A DNA stretch of 43,777 nt from Oscillospiraceae bacterium (GCA_031262985.1 JAISGQ010000010.1:1-43777); one strand, 5' to 3'; shown: positions 1-8,620, counted from the stretch's first letter. Program-made: numbers and translations. The notes: generated from the sequence alone by a model not told the origin.

Positions 1-140
1 AAAACGACTTTTCAAATACATCTTCTTGAGACTGAATTTAGGTTTAACAATCGGGACATTGATTTGTATCACTTCTTCCTAAAAATATTCCGTGAAAACC
101 CTCTATCAGTGTCTTGACCTTAAATTTATTTCCTAATATG

Positions 141-172
141 CAAATAAGCCCGCTTTTTAGCAGGCTTATTTG
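141..172 (-). terminator. Hairpin downstream of the transketolase genes
   Basis: A perfect 10-bp inverted repeat (CAAATAAGCC and GGCTTATTTG) with a 12-nt loop lies 70 nt past the transketolase C-subunit stop codon. There is no long U run on either strand, so it is a plausible but not classical intrinsic terminator for the minus-strand tkt pair. Apart from this hairpin I see no gene in positions 1-242. Confidence 0.5.
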
Positions 173-242
173 TTATTCTCTTATCTTAGTTTCTCTTTAT
201 CGAGTTTTCAGAGTAGCCCGTTGTTATAGTGATAAAACCGAT

Positions 243-1187
243 TTACTTCTTCGCGATTGCTTCCTTTGCCGACTGCATTACTCCCTGCGCGTTCAGTCCG
301 AACTTATCAAGCAGTTCGAGTGCAGGTCCGCTCTTGCCGAACACATCCTTTACACCAAGACGCACTACAGGCACGGGGTATTCCTCACTCAGCACCTCGC
401 ACACCGCACTGCCTAAGCCGCCTATTATGCTGTGTTCCTCTGCGACTACAACTGCGCCTGTTTTCTTCGCGCTCTCGATTACCAGAGCGGAGTCGAGCGG
501 CTTTACTGTCGCCATATTGACTACTCTCGCGCTTATGCCCTCCTCCAGCAGCTTTTCCGCCGCCTCAAGAGAGCGTTCAATCATAAGACCGTTCGCGATA
601 ATGGTGACGTCCGTGCCGTCTTTGAGTATAGCACCCTTCCCCACCTCGAACTTGTAATCTTCCGTGAACACTACCGGCACTGCAAGCCGCCCAAACCGCA
701 GGTAGACAGGTCCGTCTATCTCAGCCGCCGCCTTCACCGCCTGCTTTGCCTCCACGTCGTCGGCGGGGACGATAACAGTCATGCCCGGAATAGAACGCAT
801 TAAGGCAATATCCTCACAGCACTGGTGGCTCGCGCCGTCCTCGCCTACGGAGATGCCCGCGTGTGTCGCGCCTATCTTCACAGGCAGATGCGGATAGCCG
901 ATGGAGTTTCTCACCTGTTCAAAGGCTCTCCCCGATGCGAACATGGCGAAGGAGCTGGCGAAAACCGTATTTCCGCAAGCCGCCATGCCTGCCGCTATGC
1001 TCATCATGTTCTGCTCGGCTATGCCGCAGTCGATATGCCTGTCGGGATACGCCTTTTTGAATGTGATAGTCTTTGTCGCCTCCGCCAAATCGGCGTCGAG
1101 TACATATATATTTTTGCCCTCATTGGCAAGCTCAATCAATGCCTCGCCGTAGCTTTCTCTTGTCGCTTTTCTCACCGCGTCCGCCAT
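243..1187 (-). CDS. Transketolase, C-terminal subunit
   Basis: This is the second half of a split transketolase, which moves two-carbon ketol units between sugar phosphates in the non-oxidative pentose phosphate pathway. The 314-aa protein has the pyrimidine-binding domain first, with the conserved Glu of the CGIAEQNM stretch (about residue 58) that activates thiamine diphosphate. An EDGASHQ segment and a C-terminal transketolase domain follow. The gene starts 3 nt after the stop of the N-terminal subunit, and its ribosome site GGAGG overlaps the end of that gene, so the two are surely co-translated. Two-subunit transketolases are common in Clostridia and archaea, so the split is natural and not a frameshift. 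The family call is firm; the precise substrate range cannot be read from sequence. Confidence 0.95.
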   Translation of the reverse strand: MADAVRKATRESYGEALIELANEGKNIYVLDADLAEATKTITFKKAYPDRHIDCGIAEQNMMSIAAGMAACGNTVFASSFAMFASGRAFEQVRNSIGYPHLPVKIGATHAGISVGEDGASHQCCEDIALMRSIPGMTVIVPADDVEAKQAVKAAAEIDGPVYLRFGRLAVPVVFTEDYKFEVGKGAILKDGTDVTIIANGLMIERSLEAAEKLLEEGISARVVNMATVKPLDSALVIESAKKTGAVVVAEEHSIIGGLGSAVCEVLSEEYPVPVVRLGVKDVFGKSGPALELLDKFGLNAQGVMQSAKEAIAKK

Positions 1188-1190
1188 AGA

Positions 1191-2042
1191 TTACGCCTCC
1201 TCGCTAATTTTTGTATAGAGTTCAGTCAGTTCCTGCATGGCAATGCCGTACTGCTCCGCGTTCGGAGCTGCTCCGTGCCACGAGGCTTTGTTCTCCATAA
1301 ACGAAACATCCTTGCCCTTTGTGGTTTTCATTATTACAACAGTAGGAGTCCCCTTCTGCTCCCTCGCCGCGTTAAGTGCGTCTTCGATAGCGTCGAGGTC
1401 ATGACCATCGATTTCCACTACATTCCAGCGAAACGCCCTGAACTTCTCCGCTATTGGGTAGGGGGAGTTTACCTCCTCGATTGTGCCGTCAATCTGGAGG
1501 TTGTTGTTATCAACTACCGCCACGAGATTGTCGAGCTGCTTGTTTGCAGCGAACATAGCCGCCTCCCAGACCTGCCCCTCCTGAAGCTCGCCGTCACCGA
1601 GGACGGTGTAGACACGGTAATCCTTCTTATTGAGCTTTGCGGAGAGAGCCATACCTACCGCAGCCGAGATTCCCTGCCCCAACGAGCCTGTGCTCATATC
1701 AACGCCCGGTACGCCCTTCATGTCGGGGTGTCCCTGCAGGTAGCTTCCGTACTTACGCAGTGTCTTTATGTCCTCCACGGGGAAAAATCCCTTGAGGGCA
1801 AGAGCTCCGTAGAGTGCGGGGGCGCAGTGTCCCTTAGAGAGGACAAAGCGGTCTCTGTCTGCGTCCTTCGGATTCTGCGGGTCTACCTTCATTTCGGCGA
1901 AATAGAGGTACGTGAGCATATCCGCCATGGAGAGCGAGCCGCCCGGATGACCGCACTTGGCGTTAAACGTACCCTCGATTACAAGCTGTCTGACACGGCA
2001 GGCGAGTAATCTGAGTTGCTTTTTCTTTGATGCTTCAATCAT
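1191..2042 (-). CDS. Transketolase, N-terminal (TPP-binding) subunit
   Basis: The 283-aa partner subunit carries the thiamine diphosphate pyrophosphate-binding domain. The metal and cofactor motif begins GDGELQEG (from residue 149) and ends at NN (about 179-180). The GHPGG loop near residue 31 and SKGH near 69 are also typical. It acts as a heterotetramer-type enzyme with the downstream subunit. ATG is preceded by AAAGGACA at suitable distance. The 5' flank is occupied by hairpin-repeat copy A, whose edge lies about 50 nt upstream of the start codon, so any promoter must lie in or beyond that repeat. No separate promoter was recognised. Confidence 0.95.
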   Translation of the reverse strand: MIEASKKKQLRLLACRVRQLVIEGTFNAKCGHPGGSLSMADMLTYLYFAEMKVDPQNPKDADRDRFVLSKGHCAPALYGALALKGFFPVEDIKTLRKYGSYLQGHPDMKGVPGVDMSTGSLGQGISAAVGMALSAKLNKKDYRVYTVLGDGELQEGQVWEAAMFAANKQLDNLVAVVDNNNLQIDGTIEEVNSPYPIAEKFRAFRWNVVEIDGHDLDAIEDALNAAREQKGTPTVVIMKTTKGKDVSFMENKASWHGAAPNAEQYGIAMQELTELYTKISEEA

Positions 2043-2093
2043 AAATTCTGTCCTTTCATTTTTCGATATTGCTTATGTAAATAACATCTTACT

Positions 2094-2414
2094 AAAATCT
2101 GTTGCCAAGGGGGCAAAGTTTAGGTCAAGCCTTTTCAAAGGCTTGCATGGTCCACATTCAAAATTAACTAACAAAACAATGCAAGAAAAGCCCAAAAAAA
2201 CCATATGCGAAAGCTTTTTCGCGCTTTTCTTTGTTGTTTTCTAAGTTAATTTAGAATCGGGCAGAGCCCTAACTCGCTCTCCGCAGAGAGCGAAACTCTT
2301 TAATCGTCAGAAAAACGCAGGAGGGGTAGGAAAAATGTCCCTAAGGACATTTTCTCCGTAGGGAAACCCTCGTCGGGGGTTCCCCTGTGTAGGTCGCCTT
2401 GCGACCTACTTGCA
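2094..2414. repeat. Hairpin-train repeat, copy A (long form)
   Basis: First of five copies. Read on the plus strand, it starts at the shared edge AAAATCTGTTGCCAAGG. It then has six stem-loops: CAAGCCTTT/AAAGGCTTG; a long AT-rich arm (about 2155-2260) with internal stem GCGAAA/TTTCGC; GGGC/GCCC; TCGCTCT/AGAGCGA; AAAATGTCC/GGACATTTT; and GGGAA.CCC/GGG..TTCCC. It closes with the invariant TAGGTCGC/GCGACCTA. It fills the space between the HAD gene stop (2469) and the transketolase start (2042). The remaining 2415-2468 is AT-rich with a doubled TACATAGCT word and no gene. Confidence 0.9.
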
Positions 2415-2468
2415 CTTATACATAGCTCATATTGATTATTTGATACATAGCTAAATAATTTTTCGATA

Positions 2469-3281
2469 TTATGTATTCTTCTCAAGATAATCAATAAACT
2501 CCGCGACCGCGCCGTCACTGCAATTGCAGAAATGCACGTCCGCCGCCGCTTGTACCTCCTCGACCGCGTTGCTTGGAGCTGCGCCGATATCCGCACCCTT
2601 AACCATCTCAATGTCGTTGTAGTAGTCGCCTATAGCGGCTGTCCTGCGGCTTTGCGTGCCTGTCAGCTCCGTAAGCGCGAGGAGTGCTGAAAATTTGTTG
2701 GCGTCGGCACTGATCATCTCGCAGTAATTTTCACTCGAGCAAACAGAATGTATACTGCGCGGAGCAGACTCCCTGCACAGCTTCCACACCTTCGCTATAG
2801 TATCGGCAGCACCCGACACAAGTATCTTGAAGCACTTCTTGGGGAGCATATCGAGCGACGCGCCTTTAAACTGCATCTCCTCCAGATACTCCCTCATGGG
2901 GTCTTGGTACTCGGGGTTGAGCTGGAAAACCTCGCCGTCTCCCCACACCTCAATGCCCACATCGGGGTGGCTCTCCAGTATCGTTTTGAGGAGAGGTATC
3001 GCGTCGGGGACATCAATCATGCACCGCCAGAGGTACTCCTCCCTCTCGAAATCGTAGACAGCCGCACCGTTGAGGAGTACGCATGGCATAGTAAGCGACA
3101 AGCCGTTGTAGAACTTCCTCGCATTAATCTTCGAACGCCCTGTGGCAAGCACCATTTTGCCGCCGTTTTCGAGAAAATATGCCACAGCGGACTTGTTCTT
3201 CTCCGATATTGTAAATGTGCCGTCCACCAGTGTTCCGTCTATATCGGAGACAAGAAGTATATTTCCAAATTTATCGCCCAC
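2469..3281 (-). CDS. Cof-type HAD-superfamily phosphatase (class IIB)
   Basis: This 270-aa protein is a haloacid dehalogenase-fold hydrolase of the Cof/YidA type. These cytosolic enzymes remove phosphate from sugar phosphates and similar metabolites. The catalytic DxDGT motif is at residues 13-17 (SDIDGTLVDG), motif II is in LATGRS, and the GDYYND metal-binding motif is near residue 218. The large cap between them is as expected for class IIB. The start is a GTG with GGGGGAGG 8 nt upstream; that ribosome site lies inside the last codons of rluD, whose stop is only 4 nt away. It is the last gene of the ileS-lspA-rluD run. The substrate is unknown. Confidence 0.9.
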   Translation of the reverse strand: MGDKFGNILLVSDIDGTLVDGTFTISEKNKSAVAYFLENGGKMVLATGRSKINARKFYNGLSLTMPCVLLNGAAVYDFEREEYLWRCMIDVPDAIPLLKTILESHPDVGIEVWGDGEVFQLNPEYQDPMREYLEEMQFKGASLDMLPKKCFKILVSGAADTIAKVWKLCRESAPRSIHSVCSSENYCEMISADANKFSALLALTELTGTQSRRTAAIGDYYNDIEMVKGADIGAAPSNAVEEVQAAADVHFCNCSDGAVAEFIDYLEKNT

Positions 3282-3285
3282 AGTG

Positions 3286-4215
3286 TCAACCTCCCCCGTA
3301 TCGTTTTATACTATCCAGTATTTCAGTAAAATAATCGGGCAATTCCGATACTATGTCGAGCTTCTCCCCCGTCCTCGGATGGACAAAGGCAATTCTCCTC
3401 GCGTGAAGGCACTGCCCGACGCAGTGAGGGAACTGCGCCTTGCCGCTCCCGTAGACGGTATCGCACACCACAGGGTGTCCGATACTCGCCATGTGCACGC
3501 GTATCTGGTGCGTCCTCCCCGTTTCGAGGGTGAGGCGCAAATGGGTGTAGCCCCTGTACCTCGCCAGCACCTCGTAGTGGGTTTCGGCGTATTTGCTGTT
3601 TTTTTCGGTGACAGTCATTTTCTTCCTGTCCGACTGGCTTCGCCCTATTGGCTTCGCTATCGTGCCGCTGTCGTCCTTGATACTCCCGACTACTATCGCC
3701 TCGTACTGACGTGTAAAGTCGTGCAGCTTTATAAGCTCGGCGAGCCTTTGATGTGCAAAATCGTTTTTCGCCACAATCAGCAGTCCGCTTGTGTCCTTGT
3801 CGATTCTGTGGACAATGCCCGGGCGGGCAACTCCGTTTATCCCCGACAGCGAGCCGTTGCAGTAGTAGAGCAGTGCGTTGACCAGCGTCCCGTCCGGATT
3901 GCCCGGCGCGGGGTGAACTACCATGCCCTTCTGCTTGTTGACTACGAGCAAATCGCCGTCCTCATAGGCTATGTCGAGGGGGATGTCCTGCTTTTTCAGC
4001 TCTAACTGCTCCGTTTCGGGCAGTTCGACAGTGATTTTATCTCCAAGCTTCGGGACGGTCTTTTTCGTGACGGAGGAGTAGCCCTCAATCGAAACGCTTC
4101 CGCCCTCAATCAAACGCTGTATGTATGTGCGGGTGTACTCAGGAAAAAGGGCGGCAAGCATTTTGTCAAGACGCTCGCCGTCCGTTTCTGTTTTAAACTC
4201 AATCGGTGCTTTCAT
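3286..4215 (-). CDS. rluD: Ribosomal large-subunit pseudouridine synthase, RluD family
   Basis: This 309-aa enzyme isomerises uridine to pseudouridine in structured RNA. The N-terminal S4 RNA-binding domain (about residues 13-75) is followed by the catalytic domain with the signature HRIDKDTSGLL. The Asp at residue 139 is the catalytic residue of the RluA/RluC/RluD family. Other family blocks include KQKGMVVHP and GRTHQIRVH. The start codon overlaps the end of lspA by 17 nt. An RluD-type gene right behind lspA is a very common arrangement (ylyB in Bacillus subtilis). The exact target uridines cannot be told from the sequence. Confidence 0.95.
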   Translation of the reverse strand: MKAPIEFKTETDGERLDKMLAALFPEYTRTYIQRLIEGGSVSIEGYSSVTKKTVPKLGDKITVELPETEQLELKKQDIPLDIAYEDGDLLVVNKQKGMVVHPAPGNPDGTLVNALLYYCNGSLSGINGVARPGIVHRIDKDTSGLLIVAKNDFAHQRLAELIKLHDFTRQYEAIVVGSIKDDSGTIAKPIGRSQSDRKKMTVTEKNSKYAETHYEVLARYRGYTHLRLTLETGRTHQIRVHMASIGHPVVCDTVYGSGKAQFPHCVGQCLHARRIAFVHPRTGEKLDIVSELPDYFTEILDSIKRYGGG

Positions 4216-4726
4216 TTTTCAAAATATCGTCAGTCTGCCCCTCTTGCTCCTCGCTCTTTTTGGGAGCATATTTATCGTGGAAAAACAGGATATACACCGC
4301 CAACATTACTCCTCCCACTGTCACACAGCAGTCGGCAAAATTGAACACAGCGAAGGGAAAAAGCGGCGATATGTCGATATAATCGACAACGAACGAGTTG
4401 ACCGTGCGGTCAATGAGATTGCCGATTCCTCCCGCCGTAACGAGGAGTGCCGCCACAGTTCCCAAAGGATGATTGAATCTTTTCGTGAAAATGAGGAAGA
4501 GTACAAAAAGTATCACAAGCGCGGTAACTACAACCAAAAACCACGTCTTTCCCTGCATAATGCCGAATGCCGCGCCTCTGTTCTGCACATACGTCCAGTT
4601 GAGCAGTCCGTCTATCGCCGTGACCGACTGACCTACGCTCATGTTAGTCGAAACAATATACTTGATTATCTGGTCGGCGGCAACCAAGCCGCACAGCGAC
4701 ACCAGCACAATTATTGCATATACCAT
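4199..4726 (-). CDS. lspA: Lipoprotein signal peptidase (signal peptidase II)
   Basis: This is a membrane aspartyl protease that cuts the signal peptide from diacylglyceryl-modified prolipoproteins, the step after Lgt, whose gene lies at the other end of this window. There are four membrane segments. Conserved blocks are VQNRGAAFG, GNLIDR (first catalytic Asp) and FNFAD (second catalytic Asp). I place the start at the ATG at 4726 (175 aa): GAGGAG lies 8 nt upstream of it. The GTG three codons earlier would overlap that ribosome site. It is followed with overlap by rluD and preceded by ileS at 23 nt, a classic order. Confidence 0.95.
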   Translation of the reverse strand: MVYAIIVLVSLCGLVAADQIIKYIVSTNMSVGQSVTAIDGLLNWTYVQNRGAAFGIMQGKTWFLVVVTALVILFVLFLIFTKRFNHPLGTVAALLVTAGGIGNLIDRTVNSFVVDYIDISPLFPFAVFNFADCCVTVGGVMLAVYILFFHDKYAPKKSEEQEGQTDDILKNESTD

Positions 4727-4749
4727 TTTTAACACTCCTCTCTCTTTAC

Positions 4750-7548
4750 TTATTTTTGTGTAATAACGTCAACACAGCGTCCGCACAGTGTGGGATGCTC
4801 CTCGCAGTCACCCACGCTGTCGTCATAGCTCCAGCAACGCTCGCATTTTTCTCCCGCCGCCTTGATAACCTTGATGCCGAGACCCTTTATATCGCACGGA
4901 TTTTCGTCGCACTCGCCCTTTTCGGCAATCACGTTGGAAACGATGAAAATCGAGGGGAGCAGGGTACTAAGCTCCACAATCTCGGAAAACACCTCGTCGT
5001 TGCAGTAGAGGACTACATCAGCCTCCAGCGACTTGCCGATAATCTTCGACTTTCTCGATACCTCCAAGGCTCGCTGTACGTTGTCGCGTATCTGATGGAT
5101 TCTGTCCCACCTCGCCGAAAATTCGGGGGAGGAGAAATCGCTGAGTTTTTCGGGCATCTGGTTGAACATCACAGCCTCCGCCGCGTCACCGCTTCGGTGC
5201 GGCATAAACTGCCAAACCTCGTCCATGGTAAAGGAGAGGAGGGGAGCTAACAGGCGTGTCAATACGTCGAGGATGTTGAAAATTACCGTCTGTGCCGCTC
5301 TCCTGCTCACTGAATCAGCGGCGTCGCAATAGAGGCGGTCTTTTATCACATCGAGGTAGAAGTTGGACATATCCACAACGCAGAACTTGATTACTGCATG
5401 GTAAACCTGATGGAACTCATACTTGTCGTAGCCCGCAATGCAGGTGTCGATAAGCTCGTTTGTCTTGACTACAGCCCACTTGTCAATCTCGTGGAGCATA
5501 TCGTCCGAAACGCAGTCGGTGTCGGGACTAAAATCGGGGATGTTCGCCAGTATAAACCTACAGGTGTTTCTGATTTTCCTGTACGACTCGCTCAGTTGTT
5601 TCAGTATATCGTCGGATATTCTGATATCGGCGTGGTAGTCGGAGGAAGCGACCCACAGTCTGAGTATATCCGCTCCGAACTTATTTACAATCTCGGAGGG
5701 GGCAATTCCGTTACCCTTCGACTTGTGCATCTCCTCGCCTTTTCCGTCAACAACCCAGCCGTGAGTGCAAACCTCTTTGTACGGGGCTTTTCCCGTAGTC
5801 GCGACAGATGTCAAAAGCGACGACTGGAACCATCCTCTGTACTGGTCAGCACCCTCAAGGTACATATCGGCAGGCCATGTGAGGTAGGGGCGTGTCTTGC
5901 ACACGGCGGCGTGGGATACGCCTGAATCGAACCAGACGTCCATTATATCCCGCTCCTTATCGAAGGAGGTACAGCCGCACTCCTTGCACTTCGCTCCCTC
6001 GGGGAGGAGAGCCTCAGCCGCCCGCTCAAACCACACGTCCGAGCCGAACTGACCGAACAAATCGGCGACGTGGAACATGGCAGCTTTGTCTATATACTCC
6101 TTGCCGCAATCCTTGCAGTAGAAAATCGGGATAGGTACTCCCCAGCGTCTTTGACGGCTGATGCACCAGTCCTTCCTGTCGCGAACCATGGAGGCGATTC
6201 TTTCCTCTCCCCACGCGGGATACCACTTGACCTCGCCTATCGCCTTGACGGCGGCATCCTTGAAGCTGTCGATTGAGCAGAACCACTGGTCGGTGGCGCG
6301 GAAGAGGACAGGCTGCTTACATCTCCAGCAGTGGGGATATTTATGCACTATCTTCTGTTTCGCGAAAAACGCGCCGTCCTCGGCGAGACGCTTTCCTATG
6401 ATTTTGTTGGCTTCCTCGGTTGTGTAGCCCGCGACAAAGTCGCCCGCCTCCGCCGTCATTTTGCCTGCGCTGTCCACAGGCACGACCATGGGGATTTCGG
6501 GGTAGTTGCGGCAGACGTTGTAGTCGTCCACGCCGTGACCGGGGGCAGTGTGAACACAGCCTGTTCCCGACTCAAGCGTAACGTGGTCGCCTATGATAAT
6601 GAGTGACTGTCTGTCGAGGAAGGGGTGCTGAGCGGTCATGTACTCAAACTCCTTGCCCTTTAGCTCGGCGACTGTCTCATACTGCTCGATTTTTCCCGCT
6701 TCCATGGCTTTCTCTACAAGCTCGGAGGCGATGATGTAGGTCTCCTCCCCCGCCTTGACAAGCTTGTATGTAAATTCAGGACCTAAGCATATAGCCACGT
6801 TTCCCGGGAGTGTCCATGTGGTGGTAGTCCATATGACAAAGTAGGTGTTTTCTACATCTGCTCCTAACGCTGAGAGCTTGCCCTTGTCATCGGACACCTT
6901 GAATTTCACATAGACGGAGAGGCACGGGTCTTCCGCGTACTCTATCTCCGCCTCGGCAAGCGCGGTGCGGCAGTCGGTACACCAGTAGACGGGCTTTAGT
7001 CCCTTGTAGATAAGTCCGTTGCACGCCATTTCGGCAAAAACCTCTATCTGAGTTTTCTCGAACTCCGGCTTGAGCGTGATGTAGGGGTTGTTCCACTCGC
7101 CTATTCCACCCAGACGCTTAAACTGATTCCTCTGGTCGTCGAGATAGCCCAGCGTAAACTCGCGGCAGATTTTCCTTATCTCCAAATCGGAGACCTCGGT
7201 GTTGTTGTCCACTCCCGCCTTGGCTCTCGCTTTAAGCTCGGTGGGCAGACCGTGAGTGTCCCAGCCCGGAACGTATGGGGAGCAGAAGCCCGCCATATTC
7301 TTGTAGCGAACGATAAAGTCCTTGAGCGTCTTGTTGAGAGCAGTACCCAGATGAATATCTCCGTTAGCATAAGGAGGTCCGTCATGCAGTACGTATTTAG
7401 GCTTATCCTCGTTGCGTTTGAGTATCTGCTCGTAGAGTGAAATCTCCTCCCAGCGGCGAAGCATATCCGGCTCTCTCTCGGGGAGGTTCGCCCTCATGGG
7501 AAACTGCGTTTCCAGCAGATTAAGTGTCTTGTTGTAGTCCTTCTCCAT
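4750..7548 (-). CDS. ileS: Isoleucyl-tRNA synthetase
   Basis: This 932-aa class I aminoacyl-tRNA synthetase charges tRNA-Ile. The Rossmann domain carries the HIGH-box region PPYANGDIHLGTALNK (box at residues 66-69) and GWDTHGLP. The editing domain contains the Thr-rich WTTTTWTLPGN stretch. The KMSKS loop near residue 600 reads MHKSKGN. The C-terminus has a zinc motif CERCW...CGRC, the arrangement of the eubacterial type-1 enzyme. Both signature boxes deviate from the textbook form (HLGT, HKSKG). Firmicute ileS genes are often controlled by a T-box leader. The 124-nt upstream gap is too short for one and lacks the AGGGTGG core, so T-box control is unlikely. A separate promoter is proposed at 7568-7594. 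Confidence 0.97.
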   Translation of the reverse strand: MEKDYNKTLNLLETQFPMRANLPEREPDMLRRWEEISLYEQILKRNEDKPKYVLHDGPPYANGDIHLGTALNKTLKDFIVRYKNMAGFCSPYVPGWDTHGLPTELKARAKAGVDNNTEVSDLEIRKICREFTLGYLDDQRNQFKRLGGIGEWNNPYITLKPEFEKTQIEVFAEMACNGLIYKGLKPVYWCTDCRTALAEAEIEYAEDPCLSVYVKFKVSDDKGKLSALGADVENTYFVIWTTTTWTLPGNVAICLGPEFTYKLVKAGEETYIIASELVEKAMEAGKIEQYETVAELKGKEFEYMTAQHPFLDRQSLIIIGDHVTLESGTGCVHTAPGHGVDDYNVCRNYPEIPMVVPVDSAGKMTAEAGDFVAGYTTEEANKIIGKRLAEDGAFFAKQKIVHKYPHCWRCKQPVLFRATDQWFCSIDSFKDAAVKAIGEVKWYPAWGEERIASMVRDRKDWCISRQRRWGVPIPIFYCKDCGKEYIDKAAMFHVADLFGQFGSDVWFERAAEALLPEGAKCKECGCTSFDKERDIMDVWFDSGVSHAAVCKTRPYLTWPADMYLEGADQYRGWFQSSLLTSVATTGKAPYKEVCTHGWVVDGKGEEMHKSKGNGIAPSEIVNKFGADILRLWVASSDYHADIRISDDILKQLSESYRKIRNTCRFILANIPDFSPDTDCVSDDMLHEIDKWAVVKTNELIDTCIAGYDKYEFHQVYHAVIKFCVVDMSNFYLDVIKDRLYCDAADSVSRRAAQTVIFNILDVLTRLLAPLLSFTMDEVWQFMPHRSGDAAEAVMFNQMPEKLSDFSSPEFSARWDRIHQIRDNVQRALEVSRKSKIIGKSLEADVVLYCNDEVFSEIVELSTLLPSIFIVSNVIAEKGECDENPCDIKGLGIKVIKAAGEKCERCWSYDDSVGDCEEHPTLCGRCVDVITQK

Positions 7549-7567
7549 GGTAACCCTCTTTACAATA

Positions 7568-7594
7568 ATTATAGTGTGCGTTGCATCAAATCAA
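7568..7594 (-). promoter_or_regulatory. Candidate sigma-A promoter for ileS
   Basis: On the minus strand TTGATT is followed after 15 nt by a perfect TATAAT, which ends about 20 nt before the ileS start codon. The spacing is 2 nt shorter than ideal. A small stem TGCCGT/ACGGCA lies further upstream, just past the divIVA stop codon. Confidence 0.4.
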
Positions 7595-7672
7595 TATATA
7601 TGCCGCATTTGCCGCATTAATCTCCTGCATTGCCGTAAATCTCACGGCAGTACAAACCTGCGTCTCATTGCC

Positions 7673-8593
7673 TTAGTTGTTGCCGCGTCTCCTGTTGAAA
7701 AGACTTGTAGGAGATGTTTCGGATACATCGGCAAGCTGGTTTTCGTTAATCTTAGCTCCCGCTATATTCAGCCCCTCCATGGGGATGTCCATGTCGGTGT
7801 CAAATTTCGGCGGCACTCTCGGAGCGCGTGGTTGAGGACGTGCAGGTGCGGCGGCAGGAGCCATGTCGTTTGCTCCCTCAACGTCAACCGTAAAGCCGCC
7901 CTTCCTCTGAGGCTGCTTAGGCTCCTCCGCGGTAAATACGGGGATTTCCTGCTGTATGGGTGCGGGGGCGTTGTCGCGGTACTCCTCCTGCACAGGTCTG
8001 CGGGGGGGAACTGGGCGTTCCTGCGGTGCGGGCTGCTCCTGCTGACGGCGGGGCTGCTCGTTCGGAGGAGAGAACGGAGCGGCGGCTCGTCTGTCGAGCA
8101 TTACGACAGAATCGGACATACTCTTAGTTTCGGGGGTAAGAATCTCCCCTGTGGGAAGGGTGTTGATGAGCGTTAAGTGGTCCTTGTAGGCGCGGAGCAG
8201 ACGTGCCTTGAACTCGGCTATATCCCTCTGCATACGCTCGATAATATCGCGTTCTCTGTGAATCTCCGACTGGGCGTTTGAAACAATACGCTCCGCCTTG
8301 ATTGTCGCGTCCTTGAGTATAATCTCCGCCTTGTGCTTCGCGTCGCGAAGGGACGCGTCGCCGACCTTCTGCGCGTTCATGAGCGCGTTTCTGATGGAGT
8401 CCTCCTCGTTCTGATACTCCGAAAGACGCGAGGCGAGTACCTCAAGCTTCTTGACCAGCTCGGCGTTCTCCCTGAGCAAAGCGTCGTAGGAAAGCTGTAC
8501 CTCGTCGATAAAAGCCTCTACGTCCTCCGCACGGTATCCTCCGAAATTTGATTTTCTGAAATTGACATTTCTAATCTCGTTAAGAGTTAGCAT
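7673..8593 (-). CDS. divIVA: DivIVA family cell-division/polarity protein
   Basis: This 306-aa protein belongs to the family that binds negatively curved membrane at poles and septa and recruits partners. The N-terminus (EIRNVNFRKSNFGGY with AEDVEAFIDEV) is the hallmark membrane-binding head. A long coiled coil follows from about residue 27 to 135. The C-terminal half is low-complexity, rich in Pro, Gln, Arg and Ala, and probably disordered; it makes the protein much longer than the 164-aa B. subtilis protein. Its position behind sepF and ylmH and ahead of ileS is the canonical one in Firmicutes. The upstream ribosome site AGGAGG is 11 nt from ATG. Confidence 0.95.
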   Translation of the reverse strand: MLTLNEIRNVNFRKSNFGGYRAEDVEAFIDEVQLSYDALLRENAELVKKLEVLASRLSEYQNEEDSIRNALMNAQKVGDASLRDAKHKAEIILKDATIKAERIVSNAQSEIHRERDIIERMQRDIAEFKARLLRAYKDHLTLINTLPTGEILTPETKSMSDSVVMLDRRAAAPFSPPNEQPRRQQEQPAPQERPVPPRRPVQEEYRDNAPAPIQQEIPVFTAEEPKQPQRKGGFTVDVEGANDMAPAAAPARPQPRAPRVPPKFDTDMDIPMEGLNIAGAKINENQLADVSETSPTSLFNRRRGNN

Positions 8594-8620
8594 TGTATTT
8601 CATGCCTCCTAAATAAAAAT

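Noticed and set aside
243-2042. Frameshifted single transketolase
   Set aside because: Both halves have proper starts, ribosome sites and full domains; split transketolases are normal in Clostridia.
7549-7672. T-box leader for ileS
   Set aside because: The gap is only 124 nt and lacks the T-box core and an antiterminator-terminator pair.
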